A stretch of DNA of 64,000 nt from Sorangium cellulosum (GCF_004135735.1 NZ_CP012670.1:11178501-11242500), one strand, 5' to 3'. Counted from the stretch's first letter, positions 53,499 to 64,000 are shown. The notes: generated by a model not told the origin, from the sequence alone. A program made the numbers and translations.

Positions 53499-53671
53499 GC
53501 GCGCCTGCATCACGGCGGAGGATCACGCGATGTCGAACTACTACGGATCGCGGCGGGGGCTCGGGCAGCTCCTCGCGTGGCTGGAGAGGAGCGATCCGAG
53601 CGTGTTCCAGCAGCTCGGGAGCGAGGATCCGCGGGTGGGGAGGCTCGCAAAGATCGAGGTGGGGGCGGCGG
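53499..53671 (+). pseudogene. Duplicated 3' fragment of the 815-aa gene, left arm of a 173-bp inverted repeat
   Basis: Matches the reverse complement of 55613-55785 with almost no differences. It encodes the peptide MSNYYGSRRGLGQLLAWLER and onward to AKIEVGAA on the plus strand, the C-terminus of the protein at 55563-58010. The fragment has no promoter or start of its own. Its right end is the exact break in the sigma-54 activator. Confidence 0.88.
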
Positions 53672-54336
53672 CGGGGGGAGATGGCGTGGACGGCGCTCGC
53701 CACGAGCTCCTTGCCCGCGCCGGTCTCGCCGCGAACAAGCACGTTGGCCTCCGAGAGCGCCGCGCGCTCGAGGATCCGGAACATGCGCTTCATGGCGGGG
53801 TCGCAGGTGAGCATCCGGTGGAACTCGACCAGCGCGTCCGAGCCCTCGGAGACGGCGCCGCTGTCGCTGAAGAGCAGCACCCAGCCCACCCGCCCCTCCG
53901 CGTCGGCCCCGTGGAGCGGCACGGCGCGCGCGTGGACGAGGCGCTCACCGCCCTGGGCAAGGGGGCGTGGGATGGCCACGGCCGCGGAGCGCCCTTTGGC
54001 GAGGGCCTCGGCCATGGGGCGCTCGACCGCCTGGCCGCAGAGCAGCTTGGGCGCGGAGCGCCCGAGGGGCACGGGCTCCCCGAGGAGCTGCTCGGCGCCG
54101 GGGGTGGCGGCGAGGATGCGGAGGTGCCGATCCAGGACGATCAGCGCGCCGCCGAGCTCCTCGAGGGCGCGGAGGACGGCGGGGGCGACGGGCGCCGGGC
54201 CTTCGAGGACACCAGGGGAGGACGCGAGCGGAGCGCGTCGGACGCGGGCTGCCACGTCCCATGGTCGCAGCAGGCGCCGGGAGGGCGCAACGACTCCGGC
54301 CGCGCAGGGCAGCGACGCACGTTCGACAGCGCCCAT
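53672..54336 (-). pseudogene. Truncated PAS/sigma-54-dependent activator
   Basis: About 220 residues remain from ATG 54336. A PAS-like domain (GGALIVLDRHLRILAATPGAEQLLG, LLCGQAVERPMAEALAKGRS) is followed by the start of an AAA+ domain, FHRMLTCDPAMKRMFRILERA and Walker A VRGETGAGKELVASAVHAIS. Homology stops right after AISPR at 53672, where the inverted-repeat fragment begins. The rest of the AAA+ domain, including the GAFTGA loop, and the DNA-binding helix are lost; the frame then runs unrelated to 53242. Such activators often sit next to sulfur-oxidation genes like the adjacent dioxygenase. Confidence 0.85.
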
Positions 54337-54413
54337 TTCCCGCGACCCGGTGGACCTCGATCGGCAGGCGCAGCGTGTCACTCCTCGCGGCTGGGCTGCG
54401 AGGCGCTTCCCAT

Positions 54414-55509
54414 GTCCGGGGGACTGGAAGCGGGCGCGCCGTGGAAACGTCCGCGCCAGAGGACGATGCCATCACGACGCCGGCCTGGCCTGCCCGGTCG
54501 GTTCGCTTTTTCAGATCACCCGCCCCACCAGCCCGGAACTCCCTCTGCAGAGACACCCCGCCGCGCGGCTCCTTCCGCGCCGGGGGGAGGAGTTGCCATG
54601 ACCGCACCCAGGATCCCGTCGCCCTCGTCCGCCGCGCAGCGCGCCCCGCGCCCCATGCTACGCTCTGGGCCGATGCCGCCGTCTCTCCGCGTGATCCGCC
54701 GCTGCGAGGTCGTCCCGGACCTCGAGCGCTGGGTGCTGACGGAGGAGACGGTGCCCGAGTCGAGCCCCCACGATCTGTTGAGCGAGCGCATCCGCGCCCT
54801 GTTGCTCGGCTGGGCCGCCCGCGCCGGGCGCGCCGTGAAGATAGGCCGCAACCTCGCCGTCCGATGGGACCGCGAGCACCCGCAATTCGGCGTCGACCCG
54901 GACGTCTACCTGGTCGAGCCGCCGCCTCCCGAGGGGGACGCGGTGCGCAGCCTGAGGCTGTGGAAGAAGGGCCATGTCGCGCCGCGGCTCGCGGTGGAGA
55001 TCGTGAGCGCGCAGCACCCGACGAAGGACTACGTGATCGCGCCGCAGAAGTACGCGGCCTGCGGGGTCGAGGAGCTGTGGATCCTCGACCCGTTCCTGGA
55101 CGGCCCGCGTGCGCACGGCGGCCCGTTCCGCATCCAGCTCTGGCGCCGCCTGGACGACGCCTCGTTCGCGCAGGTGCATGCCGGCGACGGGCCCGTGGGG
55201 TCGGAGGTCCTGCAGGGCTGGCTCCACGCCGTGCGGACGCCGGCCGGCGCGTCGTTCGACCTCAGCACGGACGAGGCCGGCGAGGAGCGCTGGCTGACGC
55301 CCGAAGAGGCCGAGCGCGCCGCCAGGGAGACGGAGCGCGCCGCCAAGGAAGCCGCCCGCCGCGAGGCCGCACGCGCCCGGCGAAAGGCCGAGGCCGCCCA
55401 GCGCGAGGCCGAGGCCGCCCAGCGCGAGGCCGAGGCCGAGCGCGTCGCCCGCGAGGCCACCGAGCGGCGCATCCGGGAGCTCGAGGCGCAGCTCGCCCGC
55501 GCCCGGTAG
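54414..55509 (+). repeat. Uma2 duplication, copy 3
   Basis: Full-length copy with the extended upstream match to copy 2. It lies between the two arms of the 173-bp inverted repeat. Confidence 0.85.
54598..55509 (+). CDS. Uma2-family putative endonuclease, copy 3 (medium tail)
   Basis: 303 aa from ATG 54598 with the shared GGGGGGAGGAG leader. The core matches copies 1 and 2; a Ser to Cys change (VIRRCEVVPDLERW) is specific to this copy. Putative catalytic D, D and E residues are retained. The tail carries the full RAARETERAAKEAARREAARA unit and two fewer REAEAAQ heptads than copy 1. The frame is fortuitously open upstream to 53530 through the duplicated fragment and the antisense of the broken activator. 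Confidence 0.8.
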   Translation: MTAPRIPSPSSAAQRAPRPMLRSGPMPPSLRVIRRCEVVPDLERWVLTEETVPESSPHDLLSERIRALLLGWAARAGRAVKIGRNLAVRWDREHPQFGVDPDVYLVEPPPPEGDAVRSLRLWKKGHVAPRLAVEIVSAQHPTKDYVIAPQKYAACGVEELWILDPFLDGPRAHGGPFRIQLWRRLDDASFAQVHAGDGPVGSEVLQGWLHAVRTPAGASFDLSTDEAGEERWLTPEEAERAARETERAAKEAARREAARARRKAEAAQREAEAAQREAEAERVAREATERRIRELEAQLARAR

Positions 55510-55562
55510 CCCAGCTCCCGCGCACGCCTGCCCTCTGCCCCCCTCCCACCGCATCGCCCCCC

Positions 55563-58010
55563 TCAGCCCCCGCTCCCCCGTCCCCCCTCCCGGTCCCCCC
55601 TCCGGTCTTCCCCCGCCGCCCCCACCTCGATCTTTGCGAGCCTCCCCACCCGCGGATCCTCGCTCCCGAGCTGCTGGAACACGCTCGGATCGCTCCTCTC
55701 CAGCCACGCGAGGAGCTGCCCGAGCCCCCGCCGCGATCCGTAGTAGTTCGACATCGCGTGATCCTCCGCCGTGATGCAGGCGCGCACCGTGCTGCGCGAC
55801 ACCTCGGGGAGCCTGAGCGCCTTGAGCGCCATCGACCACAGGCCGTCGATGAAGTTCTGGTCCGCGGGGAACTCCAGCAGCCCGGCCATCGTGAGGAGCA
55901 TGGCGCAGCGCTGGCCCCGCGGCGTCGACAGCGCCTCTCCGGCCTCGAGGGCGAGGTAGCCGAGATCGAAGGCGCGGCGCATGGCGTCGGCCGCGCAGAG
56001 CAGGCGCTTCAGCTCCTGGGCCGCGTGGCTCAGGTGGCTGTGGAACATCACCTCGACCGTGAGGCCGCCTGGCGCGTCCTTGTTCCTCTGATAGCGGGTG
56101 ACCGCCGGCAGCCGCCCGAGATCCTGTTCCACGGCGTCCCCCGCGGGCACGTCGTGCGGCGGCTCGCGGTGGCTGTAGAACCCCCCTGACTGGAACACAT
56201 AATACAGCTCGCTCTGGCCCGGCAGACCGGCCCAGATGTCCGAGTACTGCGCCACGCGGTTGAGGCTGCCCGCCGCCCAGTTGAGGCCCGCCGCGGCCTG
56301 CCCGCTGATCTGCGACGCGCTCACCCCCGGATCGCGCGGCGTCATCGACGCCTCGATGTCCTCGGCGATCTCCGTGAGCTGGAAGTCGAGGAACCCATCG
56401 TAGTAATCGGCGCGCCCGTCCCGGTTCACGTCGGAATAGCGGGCCACGACGAGCGGGTGCGAGGGCCCCACGAACTGCGAGAACCCGGGCGCCTCCGCCT
56501 GCGCGTGGTGCCACTGCGCCTCGCGGATGCGGGCGTCGAGCTCGGCGTGCGACGCGCGCTCGCTCATCCCGCGCAGCGCCGCGACGAAGCAATCGACCCC
56601 CTCGGAGGCATTGACCACGCCGTCCGGGCCGACCCGGAAATAGGTCGAGTCCCAGGAAGAGTAGATGTCCGCGTCGGGGAACATCTGGGAGATGGCGAAG
56701 CGCGTGGTGAGCCCCGCGCACTGCGCGTTCATCATCAGCTTGTAGCCCTCCTGGCGCACCTGGACCGCGGCCGCGCGGAGGTCGAAGGCGCCGAGCTGGG
56801 CGTGCCGGTTGATGAGCAGCCCGGCGAAGAACCTCATCCCCATCTCGAGGTTCTCGTCCCGCGGGCTGGCCCCGCGGGCGAAGACGCGGATCGGCGCGCC
56901 GGCGGGCGTCTTGAACGGGGCCTCGAAGACGCGGTAGGGGCTCCACCCGCCCGGCGAAGGGGGCGCGTCGGGCGGGAGCGGGATCTCCTTGAATCCGTGG
57001 GTCAAAACGAGGATGCGGCACTCGCCCTCGTGGAACTCGGACGCGCCGCACATCGCGAAATTCCAGGGGCCGGTGAGCTCGTCGTACGGCGGCGCCTCGC
57101 GGAGCAGCCCGCGCACGAGCTCGCGCGCGCGCTCCTGCTGGGCCGCCGTGAGCCCCGGCGCGCGCAGCTGGAGCAGGTGGATCGCGTGGGCGCGCAGCGC
57201 GGGCCGGGCCGCCTCGTCGCCCGCCTCCCGCTCGACGAGCGCGAAGATCTCCGCGGCCGCGAGCTCGGCGACCGGCGCGAAGCCGCGGTCGTCCAGCGAC
57301 GTCGCGATGAGGTGCGACAGGACGGTCAGCGCCGCCGAGCGCAGCGTCGCGGCCCCGGTCGGGTCGCGCCGCGCCTCCTCGCCGCCCACGGCCGCGACCT
57401 GGAGCGCCGCGCGCGCCTGCTCCAGCATGGCCATGCCCCGGCCCGCCGAGAGCCGTTCCTTGCGCACCGGCTCCTCCGGGTGGAACGCGCTCGGCGGGAA
57501 GAGCTGCGCCAGCGTGCTGGTCCGCCGCGAGGAGATCCAGCGGGCGGCGGTGACGAGCGCGTCACGGGCCGCGACGCCCTCGGGGCTCACGGTCGGGGTC
57601 GTGCTGAACACCCCGGCCGGCAGGAGCCAGAGCGGCGCGGCCCCCTCGCGCCCGGCGGTGAGGTCGAGCGGCGCCGCCTGCGACGCCACGCCCGGATCCG
57701 GGGCCACGTGGGCGGTGGAGGCCGCGAGGGCGCGCAGCCGCCGGCGCACCGGCGTGCGCCCCGGGAACACGATGAGCACCGCCTTGCCCTCGCGCTCCCG
57801 GAGCGCCGCGAGGCTCTCCGCCGGCACCGGGAGCTGGAGCGAGATGGCATAATCGTTATCGCTCACGGCCACCGCGAGCAGGCGGATGCCCGGGGTCGAC
57901 CTGCGCTCCTCGAAGGTCGGGGACGCGGCCGGCCCGATGGTATCCACCGTCCCAGGCAGGTCGACGATCCCGCGGGCGGAACGGATCCGGACGATGACGT
58001 CGGTGGGCAT
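55563..58010 (-). CDS. Large protein of unknown function with an EF-hand/FG-GAP-like Ca site
   Basis: 815 aa from ATG 58010 (AGGAGAG upstream). No signal peptide. Beta-rich N-terminus (VIVRIRSARGIVDLPGTVDTIG), helical middle, then a conserved-looking central part (CRILVLTHGFKEIPLPPD, NAQCAGLTTRFAISQMFPDADIYSSWDSTYFRVG). A single calcium-type loop DVNRDGRADYYDGF follows. The middle phrases resemble a caspase/CHAT-like fold only vaguely, so I claim none. The last 58 residues are duplicated at 53499-53671. It follows the kinase gene on the same strand after 125 bases and may be its partner. Confidence 0.7.
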   Translation of the reverse strand: MPTDVIVRIRSARGIVDLPGTVDTIGPAASPTFEERRSTPGIRLLAVAVSDNDYAISLQLPVPAESLAALREREGKAVLIVFPGRTPVRRRLRALAASTAHVAPDPGVASQAAPLDLTAGREGAAPLWLLPAGVFSTTPTVSPEGVAARDALVTAARWISSRRTSTLAQLFPPSAFHPEEPVRKERLSAGRGMAMLEQARAALQVAAVGGEEARRDPTGAATLRSAALTVLSHLIATSLDDRGFAPVAELAAAEIFALVEREAGDEAARPALRAHAIHLLQLRAPGLTAAQQERARELVRGLLREAPPYDELTGPWNFAMCGASEFHEGECRILVLTHGFKEIPLPPDAPPSPGGWSPYRVFEAPFKTPAGAPIRVFARGASPRDENLEMGMRFFAGLLINRHAQLGAFDLRAAAVQVRQEGYKLMMNAQCAGLTTRFAISQMFPDADIYSSWDSTYFRVGPDGVVNASEGVDCFVAALRGMSERASHAELDARIREAQWHHAQAEAPGFSQFVGPSHPLVVARYSDVNRDGRADYYDGFLDFQLTEIAEDIEASMTPRDPGVSASQISGQAAAGLNWAAGSLNRVAQYSDIWAGLPGQSELYYVFQSGGFYSHREPPHDVPAGDAVEQDLGRLPAVTRYQRNKDAPGGLTVEVMFHSHLSHAAQELKRLLCAADAMRRAFDLGYLALEAGEALSTPRGQRCAMLLTMAGLLEFPADQNFIDGLWSMALKALRLPEVSRSTVRACITAEDHAMSNYYGSRRGLGQLLAWLERSDPSVFQQLGSEDPRVGRLAKIEVGAAGEDRRGDREGGRGSGG
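55613..55785. repeat. 173-bp inverted repeat, right arm (source copy)
   Basis: Lies inside the 3' end of the intact 815-aa gene and pairs with 53499-53671. The intact reading frame here marks this as the parental copy. Confidence 0.88.
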
Positions 58011-58135
58011 GATTCTCTCCTGTCCAGAAGAGAGCGTCGCCCTGTTCAACCGCCCAGCGCAACAGGAATTCGACCGCACGAGATGCGGTCCGGCGCGCCA
58101 TGAGGGGTTGTCCGGACGCGATGACGGAGCGCGCC

Positions 58136-59698
<1,563 letters not shown>

Positions 59699-60022
59699 CC
59701 GATGTCCCTTCAGGCCGGCCCCGCCCGCTCTCCGCCCCGAGGCGCAGAGTCATCGACACGGTAAATCAACACGAGAGACGCCCAGGGCGCACGGCCCCCC
59801 GCGCACCGCGTTATCCCCAGGACGCCATTCATTGACTCGGATCGCGACGCCCGGAGAGGCTTTCCCCCCGCCCCCGCCCCCCGCCCCGAGCGTCGCCGAG
59901 CGGCGGTCACCCGCACAGGAGACGGGCCCAGATCGGCGTTTTCGGCGCGCAGGCGTACTCACGTACGCCGAGCACCGAAAACGCCGAGGTGGGCCCGTAT
60001 CCGAAGCGGGTGCCCGCCGCTC
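59699..60022. other. Intergenic region between the kinase and the TPR gene
   Basis: 324 bases, Pro-codon-like C-rich DNA with no supportable gene. The one notable element is the long palindrome at 59922-59998. Confidence 0.5.
59922..59998. repeat. 77-bp near-perfect palindrome
   Basis: Outer arms ACGGGCCCA...TGGGCCCGT, middle arms CGGCGTTTTCGG...CCGAAAACGCCG, inner arms GGCGTAC-TCAC-GTACGCC; small asymmetric bulges separate the blocks. It starts 24 bases after the TPR gene stop (minus strand). It would fold into a strong RNA hairpin in either direction, but has no T-tract. Confidence 0.85.
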
Positions 60023-63000
60023 TCAGATGGCGGGCCAGACGGAGCCTGCGCGGCGGCGCTCGGCGTACGATTCGGCCGAGAGCGCGTAACGGATGAGCTC
60101 GTTGGTCACGGGGTGCTGCAGGAGCAGGCGCGGCTCCTCGGTGGAGCGCGCGATGTCGCGATCGAACCGGCGGAGGTAGTCGATCGCGGCGAGCACGTCG
60201 CCCGAGAGCAGGTAGCCGATGCGGTACTCGCTGCGGCGCAGGCCGACCACGAAGGCGCGCGCGTCGTACTGCACCGCGACGGTCGGCAAGATCTCCTCGA
60301 GCATCTTGCGCTGCCGCCGCCCGATCGCCCGCCCCACGCCGGGCAGCATCTGCTGCGCGGCGTGCTCGCGCGCGGGCGAGAGGGCGCCCGACGCGAAGCC
60401 GGGATCCACGGTGCGCAGCGCCGCGAGCAGCAGGCCGTCGGTCGCCTCGGCCGGGATCTCGTCGAGGAAGGTGAAGCCGAGCGCCGCGCGCGCGAACAGG
60501 CGGGCGAGGGCGAACGTCTGCTCGAGCTCCGGCAGCTCGACGAACGAGCTCGCCGCCACGAGGGCAGGGGGGTCGCCCGGGAACACCCGGGCGGCGCCCT
60601 GCCACGAGGGGGACAGGTAGAGCTCGAACGCCTCGATGCCGAGCGTGCGGCCGACGCGCTCCGCGAGCTGCCGCGTCGGGTGGTTGTCGCGCGGGCCGAT
60701 CCGCTCGCGCGAGCTGATGCCCAGGTTGCTCAGCTCGAACCGGATCGCCTTCGCGGCGACCGGCGCCATCGCGAGCGCCACGTCGATCCAGGGGCTCCGG
60801 GCCTCCGGGACGAGCAGCCGGCCGATCTCCGGGCCGGCGAACGCCCCGGCGTACGGGCACTCGGACGGCACCCGCCGGCTCCGGAGCCGGGCCATGCGCT
60901 CGGGCGACACCTCGCCGAGGCAGGCGCGGACCTCCTCGACCGTGATCCGCTCCTCGGCGCGGCCGTCCTTGGCCAGCGCCGCCTCGAGCGCCGCGAGCGC
61001 GGGGCCGAGATCCGGCAGGCGCGCGACGATCTCCGGATCGGACGTGAGCACCTCCCGCAGCACCTGGACCGCCTCCTCGTTGCGCCCCGCGGCCTCTAGG
61101 CCGCGGCCGAGCGCCGTGCGCGACTCCGGCGGCGCGCCCGGCAGGGCGACCGCCTGCTGGAGGTGCGCGAGCCCCTCGCGGGGCCGGATGAGCAGCGTCG
61201 CCTCGAGCAGGCCGAGCGTCGTCAGCCAGCGCGGATCGAGCGGGACGCGGCGGGACGTGGCGAGCTCGATGAGCTGCGTGAGCGCGTTGCCGTACGCCGT
61301 GGCCCCCTCGCTCGTGTCGACGCGGTAGAGCCGGGCGAGCGCGGTCCACGCGCGCCCGTCGCCCGGCGCGCTCACGATCGCGTCGCACAGCGTGCGGACC
61401 ATGCCCGCCGAGTCGCCGGCGTCGCGGTAGGCGTCGGCGAGGCGCAGGTCGGCCTCGACGCGGGAGCCCGCGTCGGGCGCGATCTCGACGAGGCGCCCGA
61501 GCGCGCGCAGCACGAGCGCGTGGTCGCCGCGCGAGACGCCGAGCCGGTGCAGCCGCTCGAGCGCGAGCCGGTTCTGCGCGTCGATCGACAGGATCGCCTG
61601 GAGCGCGTCCTGGGCGAGCGACGGGTTCGAGAGCGGCCCCTCGTACAGGTCGGCGACCAGGAAGTGCGCCGCGATCCTGGTCTCGTTGTCCGTCGCCGCG
61701 GCGACGGCGCGCTTCAGGGCGTCGCGGGCCTCCAGCCAGACGCGCTGCGCGATGAGGAGCCGGGCGAGCAGGAGCAGCGCCGCCGGATCGTTCGGGGTCG
61801 CCTCGATCACGCGCCGGATGGCCGCGATGCCCACGCCCGGATCGACCGCGCCGGGGCGCCCGTGGTGCTGCAGCACCGATCGGGCGATCTCGGCGCCGAG
61901 CAGCGCGATCGCCTCGCGGCTCGTGGACCTCCCGAGCGCCTCGCCGAGGCGATCGGCGAGCCGGTGCGGGTCGCCCGCGAGCTTCTGGGCGAGCGCGCGC
62001 GCCGCGGCGACGCAGCCCGGATCCGTGCGGAGCGCGTCCTCGTACAGGTCGAGCGAGCGCGCCCTGCCGTCCGGGGACGCGTCCTCGGCGGCGAGCTCCG
62101 CCGCGCGCACGAGGTGCATCGCGCGCGCGGGCTCGCTGTGGGCGAGCGCCGCCAGCGCGAGCTGGGCGGTGACGATGCTCGCCTTGTCGTCGAGGCGACC
62201 CGCGAGGCGGTCGAGCCCGCGCGCGGCCAGCAGGCTCTCCGGCCACAGCGCGAGGGCGTCGCGGAAGCCGGCGAGCGCGGCGCGGGCGGCGGCGGGGTCG
62301 CCGTCGGCCTGCGCCTCGGCGAGCAGCGCCTCCTCGATCCGGTAGAGGGCGCGCGCGATGGGGTCGGACGAGAGCTCGCGGCTCTCGCGGAGGGCGCCCT
62401 CGAACAGGCGCGGCGCGGGCAGGGACGGCGCGTCGGCGGGGCTCACCTTGCCGGCGACGCGGAGGATCGCCGCGAGCGCGGCCGCGTCCCTCGGCGCGTC
62501 CTTGACGATGCGCGCGAGCGCCTCGAGCGCCGCGGCCGGCCCGAGCTGCTCCTCGAGCGACACGATCTCCCAGAGGGCCCCTTGGCGCGCGATGGTCGAG
62601 GAGAACACCTCGGCCTCGGCGCGCAGGAGCGCCGCGAGCGACGTCGGCGCGTCGAGGTGCCGGTAGAGCTGCTCGAGCATCCGGAGCGCCGGGACGTGGT
62701 TGGGCACGACGGCGATGAGCCCCTCCAGGATCTCGACGGCCTGGCGCGGGCTGTTCTCCGCGAGGACCAGCGCGAGGGCGATCCGGAGCGCGTGGTCGAC
62801 GAGCGCCGGGGGCTTGCGCTCGAGCCAGCGCGCGTACAGGCCCGCGAGCTCGCTGGCGATCATCGTGTGGGACATCCCGGGCAGCCCGGACGCCGCGCGC
62901 GCGCCGATGGTCGGCCGCTGCACGACGGGCGGGCCGAGGCCCACGCCCACGCCGCCGCCCCCGGCGCGGACGTAGATGCGCTCCATCGCGTCGAGGATCG

Positions 63001-64000
63001 CCGGGTCGGGCTGGCCCGCGGCGAGCGCGGCGTCGGCGCGCGCGAGGGTGCGGAGCGCGTCCTGGTCGCGCCCGAGCGCGAGCTCCTGCACCTCGGCCGC
63101 CTGGAACAGGAGGCGGGCGTGGTCGTCGGGTTGCTGCGCCTCCTCGGCGAGCGAGATCAGCACCTCCACGAGCTTCTCGTAGTTGCCGGTCTCGCGCAGG
63201 AGCCGCGCGATCTCGATCCGGGGCAGCGGGTGCGTCGGCCGCCTCCGCGCGGCCTCCCGGTACGACTCGACGGCGCTGTGCGGCCGCTTGAGGCGCCGCT
63301 CGTCGAGCGCCGCGACGTCGAGCCATAGCCCGAACGTCGCGTCGGCCGCGGGGTCGCGCTGGATGAGCTTGAGCAGCGCGCGGCGCGCCTCCTCGTACCG
63401 GCCGGAGCGCTCGTCGAGGCGGTAGCGCGCGCGCAGCGCGTCGGGGTCGGCCGGATCGATCGCGAGCGCGCGATCGATCAGCGCCGAGGCCCGGTCGCGA
63501 TCGCTGAGCCTGAACTCCGTGATCTCGGCGGCCCTGAGGAGGAGCCTGCGCTGCTCCCCCGGGTCGCTCGTCAGCTCGGCCTCGGCGCAGAGCGCGCGCG
63601 CGAGCCGCTGCGAGTCGCCCGCGCGCGCGGCGTTGCGCTGCATCGCGAGGATCGCGGCGCGCCGCTGCGGATCGATCGCCAGGATCTTCTCGAGCTCCTC
63701 GACGGCGCGGGCGGGCTGGCCGAGCTCGTCCTCCCAGATGGCGACGAGCTTCTCGAGCAGCCCGATCTTGCGCGCGGGGTCGTCGGCCGCGCCGGCCGCC
63801 AGCGTGTAGAGGTCGAGCCGCTCCCGCACGCCGCGCGGATCCTCCTCGAGGGCGCGGGGCTCCGGCGCGAGCAGGGCCGAGAGCGCGTCGAAGACGGTGC
63901 CGTTGCCCGGCTCGATCGCCCACGCGGCGCGCAGGGTCGCGATCGCCTCGTCGCGCCGCCCGAGGTGGTGCTCCGAGATGTCGGCGGCGCGCAGGAGCGC
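60023..64000 (-). CDS. Giant tetratricopeptide-repeat protein (5' end beyond the window)
   Basis: At least 1326 residues; the frame is open to the window edge and the sequence there (DEAIATLRAAWAIEPGNGTVFDAL) is already TPR. Successive TPR-like units appear throughout, such as LLEKLVAIWEDELGQPARAVEELEKILAIDP, RYEEARRALLKLIQRDPAAD and LEALARIVKDAPRDAAALAAIL. The C-terminal 400 residues are less repetitive, with FPGDPPALVAASSFVELPELEQTFALARLFARAALGF and GDVLAAIDYLRRFDRDIARS. No signal or membrane segment is seen. It is a myxobacterial scaffold-type protein of unknown role. Confidence 0.85.
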   Translation of the reverse strand, partial: ALLRAADISEHHLGRRDEAIATLRAAWAIEPGNGTVFDALSALLAPEPRALEEDPRGVRERLDLYTLAAGAADDPARKIGLLEKLVAIWEDELGQPARAVEELEKILAIDPQRRAAILAMQRNAARAGDSQRLARALCAEAELTSDPGEQRRLLLRAAEITEFRLSDRDRASALIDRALAIDPADPDALRARYRLDERSGRYEEARRALLKLIQRDPAADATFGLWLDVAALDERRLKRPHSAVESYREAARRRPTHPLPRIEIARLLRETGNYEKLVEVLISLAEEAQQPDDHARLLFQAAEVQELALGRDQDALRTLARADAALAAGQPDPAILDAMERIYVRAGGGGVGVGLGPPVVQRPTIGARAASGLPGMSHTMIASELAGLYARWLERKPPALVDHALRIALALVLAENSPRQAVEILEGLIAVVPNHVPALRMLEQLYRHLDAPTSLAALLRAEAEVFSSTIARQGALWEIVSLEEQLGPAAALEALARIVKDAPRDAAALAAILRVAGKVSPADAPSLPAPRLFEGALRESRELSSDPIARALYRIEEALLAEAQADGDPAAARAALAGFRDALALWPESLLAARGLDRLAGRLDDKASIVTAQLALAALAHSEPARAMHLVRAAELAAEDASPDGRARSLDLYEDALRTDPGCVAAARALAQKLAGDPHRLADRLGEALGRSTSREAIALLGAEIARSVLQHHGRPGAVDPGVGIAAIRRVIEATPNDPAALLLLARLLIAQRVWLEARDALKRAVAAATDNETRIAAHFLVADLYEGPLSNPSLAQDALQAILSIDAQNRLALERLHRLGVSRGDHALVLRALGRLVEIAPDAGSRVEADLRLADAYRDAGDSAGMVRTLCDAIVSAPGDGRAWTALARLYRVDTSEGATAYGNALTQLIELATSRRVPLDPRWLTTLGLLEATLLIRPREGLAHLQQAVALPGAPPESRTALGRGLEAAGRNEEAVQVLREVLTSDPEIVARLPDLGPALAALEAALAKDGRAEERITVEEVRACLGEVSPERMARLRSRRVPSECPYAGAFAGPEIGRLLVPEARSPWIDVALAMAPVAAKAIRFELSNLGISSRERIGPRDNHPTRQLAERVGRTLGIEAFELYLSPSWQGAARVFPGDPPALVAASSFVELPELEQTFALARLFARAALGFTFLDEIPAEATDGLLLAALRTVDPGFASGALSPAREHAAQQMLPGVGRAIGRRQRKMLEEILPTVAVQYDARAFVVGLRRSEYRIGYLLSGDVLAAIDYLRRFDRDIARSTEEPRLLLQHPVTNELIRYALSAESYAERRRAGSVWPAI

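Noticed and set aside
59922..59998. Rho-independent terminator
   Set aside because: No T-tract follows the hairpin on either strand and the stem is much longer than usual.

Overview
The window is about 70% GC with dense, long-ORF coding. It carries eukaryote-like Ser/Thr kinase, giant TPR, Cys-rich MopE-like lipoprotein and Uma2 paralogue genes. This content fits a large-genome myxobacterium of the Sorangium/Polyangiales type; that assignment is an inference from gene content and style only. I saw no rRNA, tRNA, CRISPR array, transposase or integrase.

Region 1 (20-9897) is an L-arabinose utilisation locus. A LacI-family regulator (minus) is divergent from araB-araA-araD and a four-gene sugar ABC importer of the YtfQ-YtfR-YtfT-YjfF type. 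Between regulator and araB lies a perfect 14-bp palindrome (TGTGAACGTTCACA) just downstream of a TTGACA box. Imported arabinose would be isomerised (AraA), phosphorylated (AraB) and epimerised (AraD) into the pentose phosphate pathway.

Region 2 (10044-17804) is a T6SS VgrG island and an orphan. It holds a membrane-anchored heptad-repeat protein, VgrG, a TIGR02270-like HEAT protein, an AAA ATPase with a C-terminal PD-(D/E)XK-like segment, and a lower-GC unknown gene.

Region 3 (17904-36298, all minus) is a type VI secretion locus that reads tssJ-K-L-M-A-B-C-hcp-tssE-F-G. It continues, largely with overlapping codons, into cargo: an Endonuclea_NS_2-like nuclease, a DUF2169 adaptor candidate, a degenerate ketosynthase-fold protein, a DUF4150 PAAR-like tip, an AHH-type nuclease toxin and an Imm11/DUF1629-type immunity protein. 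No ClpV (TssH) is in the window.

Region 4 (36778-55509) is accessory. It contains a TPR-like exported protein coupled to a 1631-aa Cys-rich lipoprotein, a 42-bp tandem repeat, three near-identical Uma2 genes, and AraC/SDR and TetR/cupin/NTF2-like modules. It also has a VWA lipoprotein, a TauE-like permease with a persulfide dioxygenase, and a sigma-54 activator truncated at a 173-bp inverted repeat. A decayed copy of the lacI-araB promoter region sits at 44433-44607.

Region 5 (55563-64000, minus) has an 815-aa protein of unknown function, a Ser/Thr kinase, a 77-bp intergenic palindrome and a giant TPR protein running off the window.
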